The notes below the pieces were generated by a model. The model ran no database searches. It was not told where the DNA came from and saw nothing but the letters and a program-made list of their open reading frames with translations. The position numbers were made by a program, and so were the translations under genes. 37,135 bases of DNA from Conexibacter sp. CPCC 205762 (lineage in GTDB: Bacteria; Actinomycetota; Thermoleophilia; Solirubrobacterales; Solirubrobacteraceae), in NCBI RefSeq assembly GCF_030646155.1, contig NZ_JAUTDN010000047.1:1-37135 (forward strand), given 5' to 3'. Below, in pieces: positions 15,441-23,208 of the stretch (within the stretch, counting starts at the first letter, position 1; each line of letters starts with the position of its first letter).

Positions 15441-15659
15441 CTAGTGGCAGGGGAAGCCGAGCAGGTGGCGCGCGTCGTGCACGAACTCGTGGACGCTCGT
15501 GCCGGAGATGAGCGACAGCGCGCCCTCCTCGCTGCCGACGAAGTAGACGAGCACGAGCATCAGGACGCTGACGGCGATCGCCCACGGCAGCAGCTCGCGC
15601 GGCGAGACGACCGGGGTGGGGATCCGAGCGGAACCCCGCTCAACGGCTGTGTCGGACAT
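15441..15659 (-). CDS. cbtB: Predicted cobalt transporter subunit CbtB
   Basis: 72-residue protein with one membrane segment (LLPWAIAVSVLMLVLVYFVG) and a short C-terminal His-rich end, SVHEFVHDARHLLGFPCH, a likely metal-binding motif characteristic of CbtB. The start is ATG 15659, with GAGGAGG at 15668-15674 (minus strand) as ribosome site. It is first in the operon, directly behind the cobalamin riboswitch. Confidence 0.94.
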   Translation of the reverse strand: MSDTAVERGSARIPTPVVSPRELLPWAIAVSVLMLVLVYFVGSEEGALSLISGTSVHEFVHDARHLLGFPCH

Positions 15660-15694
15660 GCTCGCTACCTCCTCGGGATCGGGCGTCCCGTTAT

Positions 15695-15815
15695 CTGGAT
15701 GGGCCAGGCGTGGGCGGCGAAGTGTCTGGCTGACGGGCTGGGGCCCGATCACAGTGGCGCGACCGCGCCGGTCTCTCACCGGCTTCCTCGCACCGCCACG
15801 CGTCGGCGGCATGAT
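15695..15815 (-). promoter_or_regulatory. Cobalamin riboswitch upstream of cbtB
   Basis: On the minus strand the conserved B12 boxes appear in order: GGAAGCCGGTG (15788-15778), a CCGGCGCGGTCGC segment, GCCACTGTGA (15759-15750) and AGCCAGACAC (15731-15722). These are the core of the AdoCbl/Cbl aptamer. Downstream, CGGGA/TCCCG can pair around CGCCCGA directly before the GAGGAGG ribosome site, so control of translation start, or of a stem just ahead of it, is likely. The switch should lower expression of cbtB-cbtA-cobG-cobH-cobIJ when B12 is plentiful. A promoter must lie at about 15,815-15,870, but I could not fix one. Outer boundaries are approximate. Confidence 0.95.
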
Positions 15816-15867
15816 ACCCGCGAATCGGAGCGCCGGAGCGCCGCTCGGACAATTTCGCCCCGCGCGG

Positions 15868-16617
15868 CTAGACGATCCCGCCGTTGACGCGCACGAGCTG
15901 ACCGTTGACCCACCGCCCCGGGCCGGCCAGGAACGACACCAGCTCGGCGGAGTCCGCCGGCAGCCCGAGCCGCTCCAGCGGCGGCTGCGCGGCGAGTCTG
16001 GCGATCGTCGCCTCGTCCTTGCCGTCGAGGAACAGCGGCGTCGCGGTCGGGCCTGGGGCGACGCAGTTGACGGTCACGTCGCGGCCGCGCAGCTCGCGCG
16101 CGAGGATCGGCGTCAGCGCCTCGACGGCGCCCTTGGAGGCGGCGTACGGCGCATAGCCGGGGAAGCCGAGCGCGAGCACGCTGGAGGAGAAGGTGATCAG
16201 CGCGCCGCCGTCGCGCAGCCGCCGCACGGCCTGCTGGGCGATCGCGAGCGTGCCGAGCGCGTTGACGCGCACGACCCGCTCGACCTGCTCCCAGTCGAAC
16301 TCGGCGAGCGGCGTCGGCAGCGGCATCACGCCGGCGGCGTGGGCGACGACGTCGACGCCGCCGAACTCGCGCTCGGCCGCGTCGAACAGCGCGGCCGCGC
16401 CCTCGGGCCCGGACAGGTCGGCGCCGACCGCGACCGCGCGGCCGCCGTCCGCGGCGATCGCGGCGACGAGCGCGACGGCCGGCTCGGCGTTGCCGGAGTA
16501 GGCGGCGACGATCGCCTGGCCGTCGGCGGCGAGGCGGGTCGCGACGGCGCCGCCGATGCCGCCGGAGGCGCCGGTGACGATCGCGACGCGGCTGGGATGC
16601 TGCTCGGAGACGCTCAT
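15868..16617 (-). CDS. SDR-family oxidoreductase
   Basis: 249 residues, classical short-chain dehydrogenase/reductase. The cofactor motif TGASGGIG is at residues 15-22, followed by HAAGV (the NNAG position), SSS as the catalytic serine region, and YAASKG with the catalytic Tyr/Lys. The C-terminus ends GQLVRVNGGIV, a common ending of FabG-like members. An acidic residue after the second strand is not obvious (AYSGNAE), which would fit NADP(H). The substrate is unknown. It ends about 50 bp before the cbtB riboswitch and diverges from the hydrolase gene at 16706. No functional link to B12 is evident. Confidence 0.88.
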   Translation of the reverse strand: MSVSEQHPSRVAIVTGASGGIGGAVATRLAADGQAIVAAYSGNAEPAVALVAAIAADGGRAVAVGADLSGPEGAAALFDAAEREFGGVDVVAHAAGVMPLPTPLAEFDWEQVERVVRVNALGTLAIAQQAVRRLRDGGALITFSSSVLALGFPGYAPYAASKGAVEALTPILARELRGRDVTVNCVAPGPTATPLFLDGKDEATIARLAAQPPLERLGLPADSAELVSFLAGPGRWVNGQLVRVNGGIV

Positions 16618-16705
16618 GGCACTGTTATGCCACGTCTCGCTTCGAGCGCCGATGAGTTTCCTCGCCGCCGGTCTCAGGTGGCGGATGGCAACAGAGAGGA
16701 CGACG

Positions 16706-17374
16706 ATGGCGACGTTCGGATTCGTGCACGGCGCCGGCGACGTCGGTGCGGCGTGGGAGGGGGTGGCGCGCGAGCTGCGTGCGCGCGGCCACCGGACCGC
16801 GGCGCCCGACCTGCCCTGCGACGACCCCGAGGCCGGCCTCGACGACTACGCCGACGCGATCGTCACGGCGGTGGGGGAGGCGCGCGCCGACAGCGGCCCG
16901 GTCGTGCTCGTCGCGCACTCGCTCGGCGGCTTCTTCGCCCCGCTCGCGGCGGCGCGCCTGGGCGCGGGCCAGCTCGTCTTCGTGACCGCGATGGTCCCGC
17001 TCCCCGGCGAGACCGCCGACGCGTGGTGGGGCGCGACCGGCTTCCCCGACGCGACCGCCCATCTCGCCGGCCTCGACGAGCTCGAGCGCTTCCTCCACGA
17101 CGTCCCGCACGAGCAGGCGGTCGCCGCGCTGGCGGCCGGTCGCGACCAGGCAGAGAAGGCGCTCGCCGAGCCGTTCCCGCTCGACGGGATGGGGACCGCC
17201 GACGTCCGCTTCCTGCTCTGCCGCGACGACCGCTTCTTCCCGCCGGCGTTCATGCGCGCGGTCGTGCGCGAGCGGCTCGACGTCGAGCCGGAGGAGATCG
17301 ACGGCAGTCATTGCGTCCATCTCAGCCGGCCTGCCGAGCTGGCGGAGCGGCTCGACGCCGGGTTGCCGCGCTGA
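16706..17374 (+). CDS. Alpha/beta hydrolase
   Basis: 222 residues, compact alpha/beta hydrolase fold without a lid domain. FVHGAGDVGAAWEGVARELRARGH is the typical first segment with an oxyanion-hole HGAG. The nucleophile is the serine of VAHSLGGFFAPL, the acid is probably in CRDDRFFPP, and the histidine is in GSHCVHLSRPAEL. It resembles small esterases of the MES/HNL-like group. The start was set at ATG 16706 because AGAGAGGA lies seven bases before it; an in-frame ATG at 16685 has no such site. Substrate unknown. Confidence 0.88.
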   Translation: MATFGFVHGAGDVGAAWEGVARELRARGHRTAAPDLPCDDPEAGLDDYADAIVTAVGEARADSGPVVLVAHSLGGFFAPLAAARLGAGQLVFVTAMVPLPGETADAWWGATGFPDATAHLAGLDELERFLHDVPHEQAVAALAAGRDQAEKALAEPFPLDGMGTADVRFLLCRDDRFFPPAFMRAVVRERLDVEPEEIDGSHCVHLSRPAELAERLDAGLPR

Positions 17375-17456
17375 CGCCGCCTCGATCCCGAAAGCGGCGC
17401 TCCGACGGCACGTCGCGCGCCGATCTGACGCCGCCGCCGTCGGGCCACCGCCGCTA

Positions 17457-18040
17457 CTAGCGCGCAGGCTCGCCCGCCCGCAACGCCGCCCGCTCGGCCG
17501 CGCCGAGTCTGTCGAGCACCCGCCGCAGCACGCGTGAGACGTGCATCTGCGAGCAGCCGAAGTGGGCCGCGATCTGCGTCTGCGTCAGCTCGCGGCCGAA
17601 GCGCAGGAACAGCAGCTCACGCTCGCTCGGCCTCAGCGCCGCCAGCAGCGGTGCGATCGAGGCGCGGTGCTCGACGAGGTCGAAGCCGCCGTCCTCGTCG
17701 CCGAGCGTGTCGCCCAGCAGCAGCCCGTCGTCGTCGCCGTCGCCCCCGCCGACCGGCCGCTCGATCGAGCTCGTCTCGCGTGCGAACTGCGCCTGCAGCG
17801 CCTCGGCGACCTGCTCGGCGTCGAGGCCGGTCTCGGCGCACAGCTCGCCGACGGTCGGAGCGCGCCCGCCGCGCTCGGTCAGCGCCTGCGTCGCCTTGCG
17901 CACGCGCAGCGCGTCCTCCTGCATCCCGCGCGGGACGTGGACCGCCCAGGTCGTGTCGCGGAAGTGGCGGCGCAGCTCACCGGTGATCGTCGGGATCGCG
18001 TAGGCGCCGAATCTGTGGCCGCTCTCATGCGGGAGCTCCC
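17457..18040 (-). pseudogene. Truncated SigB/SigF/SigG-type sigma factor
   Basis: From HRFGAYAIPTITGELRRHFRDTTWAVHVPR onward this is a clear SigB/SigF-type sigma-70 protein: the end of region 2, a region 3 (TQALTERGGRAPTVGELCAETGL) and an intact region 4 helix-turn-helix (LTQTQIAAHFGCSQMHVSRVLRRV). The residues that should come before it, regions 2.1-2.3 (core RNA polymerase binding and most of the -10 recognition), are absent. Upstream the frame stays open but is Arg/Pro-rich, resembles no sigma factor, and has no nearby ATG, GTG or TTG. I found the missing part in no other frame. It is therefore most likely a 5'-deleted gene. An unusual functional short form cannot be excluded. Confidence 0.7.
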
Positions 18041-18165
18041 TGGGCGATGGGATCGAACACTCCGGCGGCCGGATCCACGCCCGACGCGCGAGCGCATCCC
18101 TTCCTGCCTGGCAGCAACGACGAGCGGGCCGTTGGGACGACGCGCGAGCCGTGCGCAGGGGAGTA

Positions 18166-18202
18166 CCCGCTCGCCGTGCGGAGCAGTCGCACGGCGAGCG
18201 GG
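18166..18202. terminator. Strong hairpin downstream of the small membrane protein gene
   Basis: Perfect 15-bp arms, CCCGCTCGCCGTGCG (18166-18180) and CGCACGGCGAGCGGG (18188-18202), with a 7-base loop. It begins 10 bp after the stop of the gene at 18212. No T-run follows, which is usual for actinobacterial terminators. It also separates that gene from the sigma remnant. Confidence 0.75.
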
Positions 18203-18211
18203 CAGCGCAGA

Positions 18212-18430
18212 TCAGGCGGGCTGCGCGTGCTGGTTGTGGCGGTGACGGGCGCGCCACGTCAAGGCGGCCGCCAGCGCGCCGACTGCGGCGACGAGCGCGC
18301 CGCCGCGGCCGGCGAGCGCGAGCTTGTGCGAGCGTTCGCGCGCCGCTCTGCGACGGGCGATCGGATTCCATCTGCGGTTGGCCTGTGCGACCGGCTCGAG
18401 GGCGTCGTGGGGATGGGGGATCTTCGCCAT
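18212..18430 (-). CDS. Small predicted membrane protein, unknown function
   Basis: 72 residues, not recognised. A basic N-terminal half (RRWNPIARRRAARERSHK) leads into one hydrophobic segment, LALAGRGGALVAAVGALAAAL, then a short basic His-containing tail. This suggests a single-pass membrane protein. It looks real because AGGAGG sits at ideal spacing before the ATG, a SigB/SigF-type promoter lies about 37 bp upstream, and a strong hairpin follows the stop. The promoter suggests expression in a general stress or developmental regulon. Confidence 0.75.
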   Translation of the reverse strand: MAKIPHPHDALEPVAQANRRWNPIARRRAARERSHKLALAGRGGALVAAVGALAAALTWRARHRHNQHAQPA

Positions 18431-18466
18431 TGTGGGCCTCCTGTGCGATTGCCTCTGCTCTTCGCC

Positions 18467-18490
18467 TACCCGTGCCTCAGCTGTGGAAAC
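18467..18490 (-). promoter_or_regulatory. SigB/SigF-type promoter (GTTT-N15-GGGTA)
   Basis: On the minus strand GTTT (18490-18487), a 15-base spacer and GGGTA (18471-18467) match the consensus of SigB/SigF-family promoters in actinobacteria. The start of transcription would be near 18,460, leaving a leader of about 30 bases before the small membrane protein. Confidence 0.65.
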
Positions 18491-18600
18491 GGCTGTCGGG
18501 TTCGCCCCATCGCATGCTCCGCCTCAGCGTTTGTTCGACCGCCCATGTGACAGGCCTCACCCCCAGACCGGTCAATAAATCGTGAGCGGCGCCGACCAAC

Positions 18601-19830
18601 ATGGATGTGGAGCGGGAAGACAGCGCATCGATCGCCTCCGGCACCTTGACGCAGGACTTCGCGGTCGCGCGCCAGCCGATCCTCGACCGCGCCGGCCGCA
18701 CGCTCGGCTACGAGCTGCTGTGCCGGCCGATCGACACCGTCCTGAGCGCCCCCGACGCCGCCACCGCGTCGGTGATCCTGCATGCCTTCGGCGACGTCGA
18801 CCTCGCCAGCTTCGTCGGCGGCACGCGCGCCTTCATAAATGTCACGCGCAGCTTCCTGCTGCGCCAGCGGCCGCTGCCGCTCGCGCCGGGCCGCGTCGTG
18901 CTGGAGCTGCTGGAGGACCAGCTCGTCGACGAGGAGCTGCTCGACGTGCTGCGCGAGACGGTCGCCGCCGGCTTCCGCATCGCGCTCGACGACTTCGTCC
19001 ACGACGCCTCCAACGACGCGCTGCTGGAGCTGGCCTCGTGGGTCAAGCTCGACGTGCGCGAGCACGACCCCGCGCAGCTCGCCAAGGCCGCGCTGCGGCT
19101 GAAGGCGCGCGGCGTCGCGCTGATCGCCGAGAAGGTCGAGGACGCCGAGGAGCACCAGCGCTGCATGCAGCTCGGCTTCGACGCCTTCCAGGGCTACTTC
19201 TACGAGCGCCCGGAGACGTGGAGAGGCCGCACCGTGCCGACGGCGGCGCTGACGACCCTCTGCGAGCTGGCCGCGACCGACACGGACGTCTCGCTCCACG
19301 AGCTGGAGCGGATCGTCCGCCGTGACGCCGGCATCGGCCACCGCATGCTGCGCTTCGCCAACTCCGCGCTCGTCGCCCCGCACGACCCGATCCAGTCGCT
19401 GCGCCAGGCGCTCGCGCTGCTCGGCGTCGCGCAGGTGCGCCGCTGGGCGCTGCTGTTCGGCATCGCCGGCATGCCCGACGTGCCGCACGTGCTGCTGGAG
19501 ACGGCGCGCGTGCGCGCCCGCGCGGCGGAGGCGCTGTCGGAGGAGATCGCCGGCGCCGACGCCGACCGCGCCTACATCGTCGGCCTCTTCTCGGTCCTCG
19601 ACGCGATCACCGCGACGCCGATGCCGGAGCTCCTCAGCGGCCTGCGGCTGCACCCGGCGATCGTGCGCGCGCTGCTGCACGGCGAGGGGCCCGAGGGCGA
19701 GCTGCTGCAGGCGCTGCTGGCGTTCGAGCACGGCACGCCCCCGCTCGCCGGCGCGCGCGTCGACGACAGCCAGGTCGCGCACGTCTATCGCCAGCAGGCG
19801 AGCGGCGAGCCGCCGACGCGGCTGTTCTAG
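18601..19830 (+). CDS. EAL-HDOD domain signalling protein (YuxH-like)
   Basis: 409 residues. The N-terminal half is a divergent EAL domain: ARQPILDRAGRTLGYELLCRP (ELL at the EAL position), INVTRSFLL, LELLED and ALDDF. The glycines that normally follow DDF are missing, so phosphodiesterase activity is doubtful. The C-terminal half is an HDOD domain: LHELERIVRRDAGIGHRMLRFANS, IQSLRQALALLGVAQVRRWA. The EAL-plus-HDOD layout matches the YuxH/CdgJ group, which tends to act as regulators of motility or cyclic-di-GMP output rather than enzymes. It converges on a diguanylate cyclase gene with a 4-bp overlap. The ATG at 18601 has no strong ribosome site. Confidence 0.9.
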   Translation: MDVEREDSASIASGTLTQDFAVARQPILDRAGRTLGYELLCRPIDTVLSAPDAATASVILHAFGDVDLASFVGGTRAFINVTRSFLLRQRPLPLAPGRVVLELLEDQLVDEELLDVLRETVAAGFRIALDDFVHDASNDALLELASWVKLDVREHDPAQLAKAALRLKARGVALIAEKVEDAEEHQRCMQLGFDAFQGYFYERPETWRGRTVPTAALTTLCELAATDTDVSLHELERIVRRDAGIGHRMLRFANSALVAPHDPIQSLRQALALLGVAQVRRWALLFGIAGMPDVPHVLLETARVRARAAEALSEEIAGADADRAYIVGLFSVLDAITATPMPELLSGLRLHPAIVRALLHGEGPEGELLQALLAFEHGTPPLAGARVDDSQVAHVYRQQASGEPPTRLF

Positions 19831-21605
19831 GCCGCCCGCGCCCCGAGCGCCGTCGCCGTGCGGTTGCGACCGTCGCGCTTGGCGCGGTAGAGCGCGGCGT
19901 CGGCCTGCGCGATCAGCTGCTCGGCGCCGACGCCGGGCGTCCACAGCGCGACGCCGGCGGAGAAGGTCTGGCCCTGCGGCACGACCGGCCGCAGCTGCTC
20001 GATCAGCGCGCAGGCGCCGGCCTCGTCGCAGCCCGGCAGCAGCAGGCAGAACTCCTCGCCGCCCCAGCGCGCCAGCACGTCGGTCGCGCGCAGGCGCGCG
20101 CTCCAGCCGGCGGCTGCCGCGCGCAGCAGCGCGTCGCCGGCAGGGTGGCCGTACGTGTCGTTGTAGTCCTTGAAGCGGTCGAGGTCGATGATCGCGAGGC
20201 AGAGCGGCCTGCCGCTGCGGGCGGCCGCCGCCAGCTCGCGCTCGTGGTGCTCCTCCAGCGCGCGCCGGTTCGGCAGCCCGGTCAGCGGGTCGGTCCGCAC
20301 GAGCCGCTCCAGCTCGGCGTGCGCGGAGGCCTTCACGAGCGCGACCGCCGCCTCGTTGGCGAGCAGCTCGAGCAGGTGCGTCTCGGACGCGTCGAGCGCC
20401 TGCTTGCGCGTCGTCCAGGTCAGCGCCAGCACGCCGATCGCGCGGCCCTCGTCGAGGATCGGCTGGAACAGCTCGGCGTCGGCGCCGTGCGGGCCGGTGG
20501 GGAGGAAGACGGCGGTGCGCGTGTCGATCGCGCGGCGCGCGTCGGGGTCGTCGGTCTCGTCGAGCTGGCGGATCTGCGCGGTCGTCGCGTTGCTGATCCG
20601 CAGCGCCAGGCCGCAGACGGTCTCGCGCGCGTCGTCGGGGTTGGCGTGCGCGATCACGCGCGTCACGGTCGCCAGCTGCGCGAGCTGCTCGCCGCGCTCC
20701 TCCATCGCCTGCTCGGCGGCGCGGCGCTCGGTCACGTCGCGCATCGTGTTGAGGAAGACGGTCGAGCCGTCGTCGGGCTGCGGCACCGGCACCGCGGTCA
20801 CCTCGGCGACGAAGCGGCTGCCGTCGGCGCGTCTGAAGGTCGTTTCGAAGGTGCCGCCCCGCTCGGCCTTGATCTGCGCCCTGACGCGCTGCAGCGCGGC
20901 CATCTGGTCCAGCGGCCAGAACGGGAACGGCGTGCGCGCGCCGATCAGCTCGTCGCGCGTGAAGCCGGTCAGCGCGGTCAGCGCCGGGTTGACGTCGACG
21001 ATGACGCCGTCGCGCGTCAGCGCGAAGCCCTCCCGCATCGAGCTGAGGATCGCGGTCGAGCGGGCGTGCTCGGCCTGCACCAGGTCGCTGCTCTGGCGCT
21101 CGCGCGCGAGCAGCTCCTGCACGACGACGCCGACGAGCGTGCTGGCGAGCAGCGTCAGCGGGACGCTGCGCCAGCCGGTCGCGGCGTAGCGCGGCTCGCC
21201 GATCGCGACCAGCGGCACGGTGAACATCAGCGCGACGGCGAACAGCAGCCGCCACAGCTGCGGGCGGGTGCCGTAGAGCGCGACCCACAGCACCGGCACC
21301 ATCACCGTGATCCCGTAGCCGCCGCGGGCGCCGCCGGTCCCGTCGCGCAGCAGCGCGATCGCGACGAGCGCGACGAGCGCGCCGGCGTCTGCGTGGCGCG
21401 GCTCGGTCAGCGACGGCTTCAGCAGCGCCAGCACGCCGAGCAGCGAGGTGATCGCGAAGGCGATCGCGACCTCCGGCCAGCGCACGGCGATCGCGCCGGA
21501 GAAGGGCACGAGCGCAAACGCGACAAGCCCGCAGAGGGCGAAGGGAGCGAGCCGCCGGGCGGCGATGCGGACGTCGGACGCGTCAGTGCGCTGCGGTACC
21601 AGCAT
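19827..21605 (-). CDS. Membrane PAS-GAF-GGDEF diguanylate cyclase
   Basis: 592 residues from ATG 21605 (GTG 21617 and TTG 21620 are alternatives; none has a good ribosome site). Five or six hydrophobic segments in the first ~165 residues form a membrane sensor region. A PAS domain follows (REGFALTRDGVIVDVNPALTALTG through NTMRDVTERR), then a GAF-like domain and a C-terminal GGDEF domain. The active site is GGEEF in LARWGGEEFCLLLPG, and an RATD inhibitory site sits five residues before it, so the cyclase should be active and product-inhibited. LDRFKDYNDTYGH is also typical. It should make cyclic-di-GMP in response to an unknown signal; the convergent EAL-HDOD protein is a likely partner. Confidence 0.93.
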   Translation of the reverse strand: MLVPQRTDASDVRIAARRLAPFALCGLVAFALVPFSGAIAVRWPEVAIAFAITSLLGVLALLKPSLTEPRHADAGALVALVAIALLRDGTGGARGGYGITVMVPVLWVALYGTRPQLWRLLFAVALMFTVPLVAIGEPRYAATGWRSVPLTLLASTLVGVVVQELLARERQSSDLVQAEHARSTAILSSMREGFALTRDGVIVDVNPALTALTGFTRDELIGARTPFPFWPLDQMAALQRVRAQIKAERGGTFETTFRRADGSRFVAEVTAVPVPQPDDGSTVFLNTMRDVTERRAAEQAMEERGEQLAQLATVTRVIAHANPDDARETVCGLALRISNATTAQIRQLDETDDPDARRAIDTRTAVFLPTGPHGADAELFQPILDEGRAIGVLALTWTTRKQALDASETHLLELLANEAAVALVKASAHAELERLVRTDPLTGLPNRRALEEHHERELAAAARSGRPLCLAIIDLDRFKDYNDTYGHPAGDALLRAAAAGWSARLRATDVLARWGGEEFCLLLPGCDEAGACALIEQLRPVVPQGQTFSAGVALWTPGVGAEQLIAQADAALYRAKRDGRNRTATALGARAA

Positions 21606-21670
21606 GCGGAGAGTCACCAACCGGGGAATCGGCCCGCTCCGCGCAGAGCTTTAGCGCTTTGTGAACAGCG

Positions 21671-22264
21671 TTAGGTCTGGCTGGCCCCGCCGGTGTGGCG
21701 GAGGCCGTCCATCAGCAGCCGCAGCAGGCGTCTGGCCTGTTCCTGCCAGTCCGCCTCGTCGGGCATCTGCCAGACCGATCCAGTGGCCCGCAGGACGTCC
21801 CAGGCGTCGACGTCGGAGCGCAGCGAACCGGCCGCCACTCCGGCCTTCAACAGCGTCCCGATCGCGTCCAGCAGGAGCCCTCTGACGTCGATCCCGATTC
21901 CCTCGCCGGAGTTGACGAGCGCCCGCAGCGCGGCGCCCATCCCTCTCTTGGTGGCGGCGTAGAGGACGAAGCGGTCGAGCCACAGCGCGAGCGCCTCGTC
22001 GGGCGGATTGGCGCGCAGCAGCTCGGCGGCCGCGGCGTGCAGCTGCTCGACCTCCTGGCGGTAGACGGCGGCGAGCAGCGCGTCCTTGGTCGGGAAGTGG
22101 CGGTAGAGCGTGCCGACGCCGACCCCGGCCGCCTTCGCGATCGCCTCCAGCGAGCTGTCGGGACCGGCGCTCGCGAACTGCGCGGCGGCGGCCGCGAGCA
22201 GCTTGTCGCGATTGCGCTGCGCGTCGGCGCGAAGGGGCTTTCCGGGTGGTTTGGTCGTGCTCAT
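21671..22264 (-). CDS. TetR-family transcriptional regulator
   Basis: 197 residues. The N-terminal helix-turn-helix is clear: RDKLLAAAAAQFASAG, SSLEAIAKAAGVGVGTLYRHFPTKDALLAAVY. The C-terminal ligand domain resembles the SbtR-like group (ALALWLDRFVLYAATKRGM). It diverges from two SDR genes, and two identical palindromic half-site pairs lie in the shared spacer, so it probably represses both its own gene and the SDR pair until an unknown ligand binds. Confidence 0.93.
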   Translation of the reverse strand: MSTTKPPGKPLRADAQRNRDKLLAAAAAQFASAGPDSSLEAIAKAAGVGVGTLYRHFPTKDALLAAVYRQEVEQLHAAAAELLRANPPDEALALWLDRFVLYAATKRGMGAALRALVNSGEGIGIDVRGLLLDAIGTLLKAGVAAGSLRSDVDAWDVLRATGSVWQMPDEADWQEQARRLLRLLMDGLRHTGGASQT

Positions 22265-22277
22265 CTCGTGAAATAAG

Positions 22278-22292
22278 CGGAGGGAGCCTCCG
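22278..22292. promoter_or_regulatory. Operator 1 for the divergent TetR regulator
   Basis: CGGAGG-GAG-CCTCCG, a perfect 6-bp inverted repeat around a 3-base centre, lies 14 bp from the TetR start codon. A second copy with the same arms starts 44 bp further on. Confidence 0.75.
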
Positions 22293-22321
22293 GTTGCGTG
22301 CTACGGTGGCTCCAGGTGAAA

Positions 22322-22336
22322 CGGAGGTTGCCTCCG
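22322..22336. promoter_or_regulatory. Operator 2 for the divergent TetR regulator
   Basis: CGGAGG-TTG-CCTCCG, with the same arms as operator 1 and AT-rich flanks of similar form (AA before, CTT after). It lies 35 bp before the SDR start. The 44-bp spacing is close to four helical turns, so dimers could bind on the same DNA face. Confidence 0.75.
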
Positions 22337-22371
22337 CTTCGAGTGTACTCCGACTGGAGAATCCACACATC

Positions 22372-23208
22372 ATGTCCAAGGTCTGGTTCATCACCGGCAC
22401 GTCGAAGGGCTTCGGGCGCGTCTGGGCCGAGGCCGCGCTGGAGCGCGGCGACGCCGTCGTCGCGACCGCCCGCGACGTGTCGTCGCTCGACGCGCTCGTC
22501 GAGCGCTACGGCGACGACGTCCTGACGCTGCCGCTCGACGTCACCGACAAGGCCGCCGTCGACGCCGCCGTCGCGACCGCGCACGCGCGCTTCGGCAGAC
22601 TCGACGTCGTCGTCAACAACGCCGGCTACGGCCTCTTCGGCGCCGTCGAGGAGGTCACCGAGCAGCAGGCGCGCGCGCAGCTGGAGACGAACTTCTTCGG
22701 CGCCCTGTGGGTGACGCAGGCGGTCGTGCCGATCCTGCGCCGGCAGCGCTCCGGCCACATCCTGCAGGTCTCCTCGATCGGCGGCGTCCACGCCTTCCCG
22801 GTGCTCGGCCTCTACCACGCCTCGAAGTGGGCGCTGGAGGGCCTCAGCCAGTCACTGCAGGGCGAGCTGGAGGAGTTCGGCGTGCACGTCACGCTCGTCG
22901 AGCCGGGCGGCTTCACGACCGACTGGTCCGGTCCGTCGGCGACCCGCGCCGAGCAGCTGAGCGAGTACGACGGCGTCCGCGAGCGCCGCTTCTCGCGCCT
23001 CAGAGGCGTCGCCAGCAGACCGGGCGACCCGCAGGCGACCGGCGCCGTGATCCTCGAGCTGGTCGACATGCAGGAGCCGCCGCTGCGGCTGTTCCTCGGC
23101 GACGCGCCGCTGGAGCTGATCAAGCCCGAATACACCGCGCGACTGCAGCAGTGGGAGGCGCACGCCGACCTCGCGCACCGCGCCCAGGGAGAGCAGGTGA
23201 CGGCATGA
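22372..23208 (+). CDS. SDR-family oxidoreductase, first of a pair
   Basis: 278 residues. The N-terminal motif TGTSKGFG (residues 8-15) with the TxxSxGxG form, NNAGYGLFG, VSSIGG and YHASKWALEG are typical of the SDR group that includes many oxidoreductases paired with TetR regulators. C-terminal residues EPGGFTTDW are also usual. The ATG at 22372 follows CTGGAGA. The stop overlaps the next SDR gene (ATGA), so both are translated from one message, probably controlled by the TetR protein through the two operators. Confidence 0.92.
   Translation: MSKVWFITGTSKGFGRVWAEAALERGDAVVATARDVSSLDALVERYGDDVLTLPLDVTDKAAVDAAVATAHARFGRLDVVVNNAGYGLFGAVEEVTEQQARAQLETNFFGALWVTQAVVPILRRQRSGHILQVSSIGGVHAFPVLGLYHASKWALEGLSQSLQGELEEFGVHVTLVEPGGFTTDWSGPSATRAEQLSEYDGVRERRFSRLRGVASRPGDPQATGAVILELVDMQEPPLRLFLGDAPLELIKPEYTARLQQWEAHADLAHRAQGEQVTA

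Noticed and set aside
16618..16705. Riboswitch or B12 control of the SDR/hydrolase pair
   Set aside because: No B12 boxes or other recognisable RNA element in the spacer.
18041..18371. N-terminal extension of the sigma-factor frame
   Set aside because: The frame is open but Arg/Pro-rich without sigma region 2 features, and it crosses the hairpin and the real small gene.
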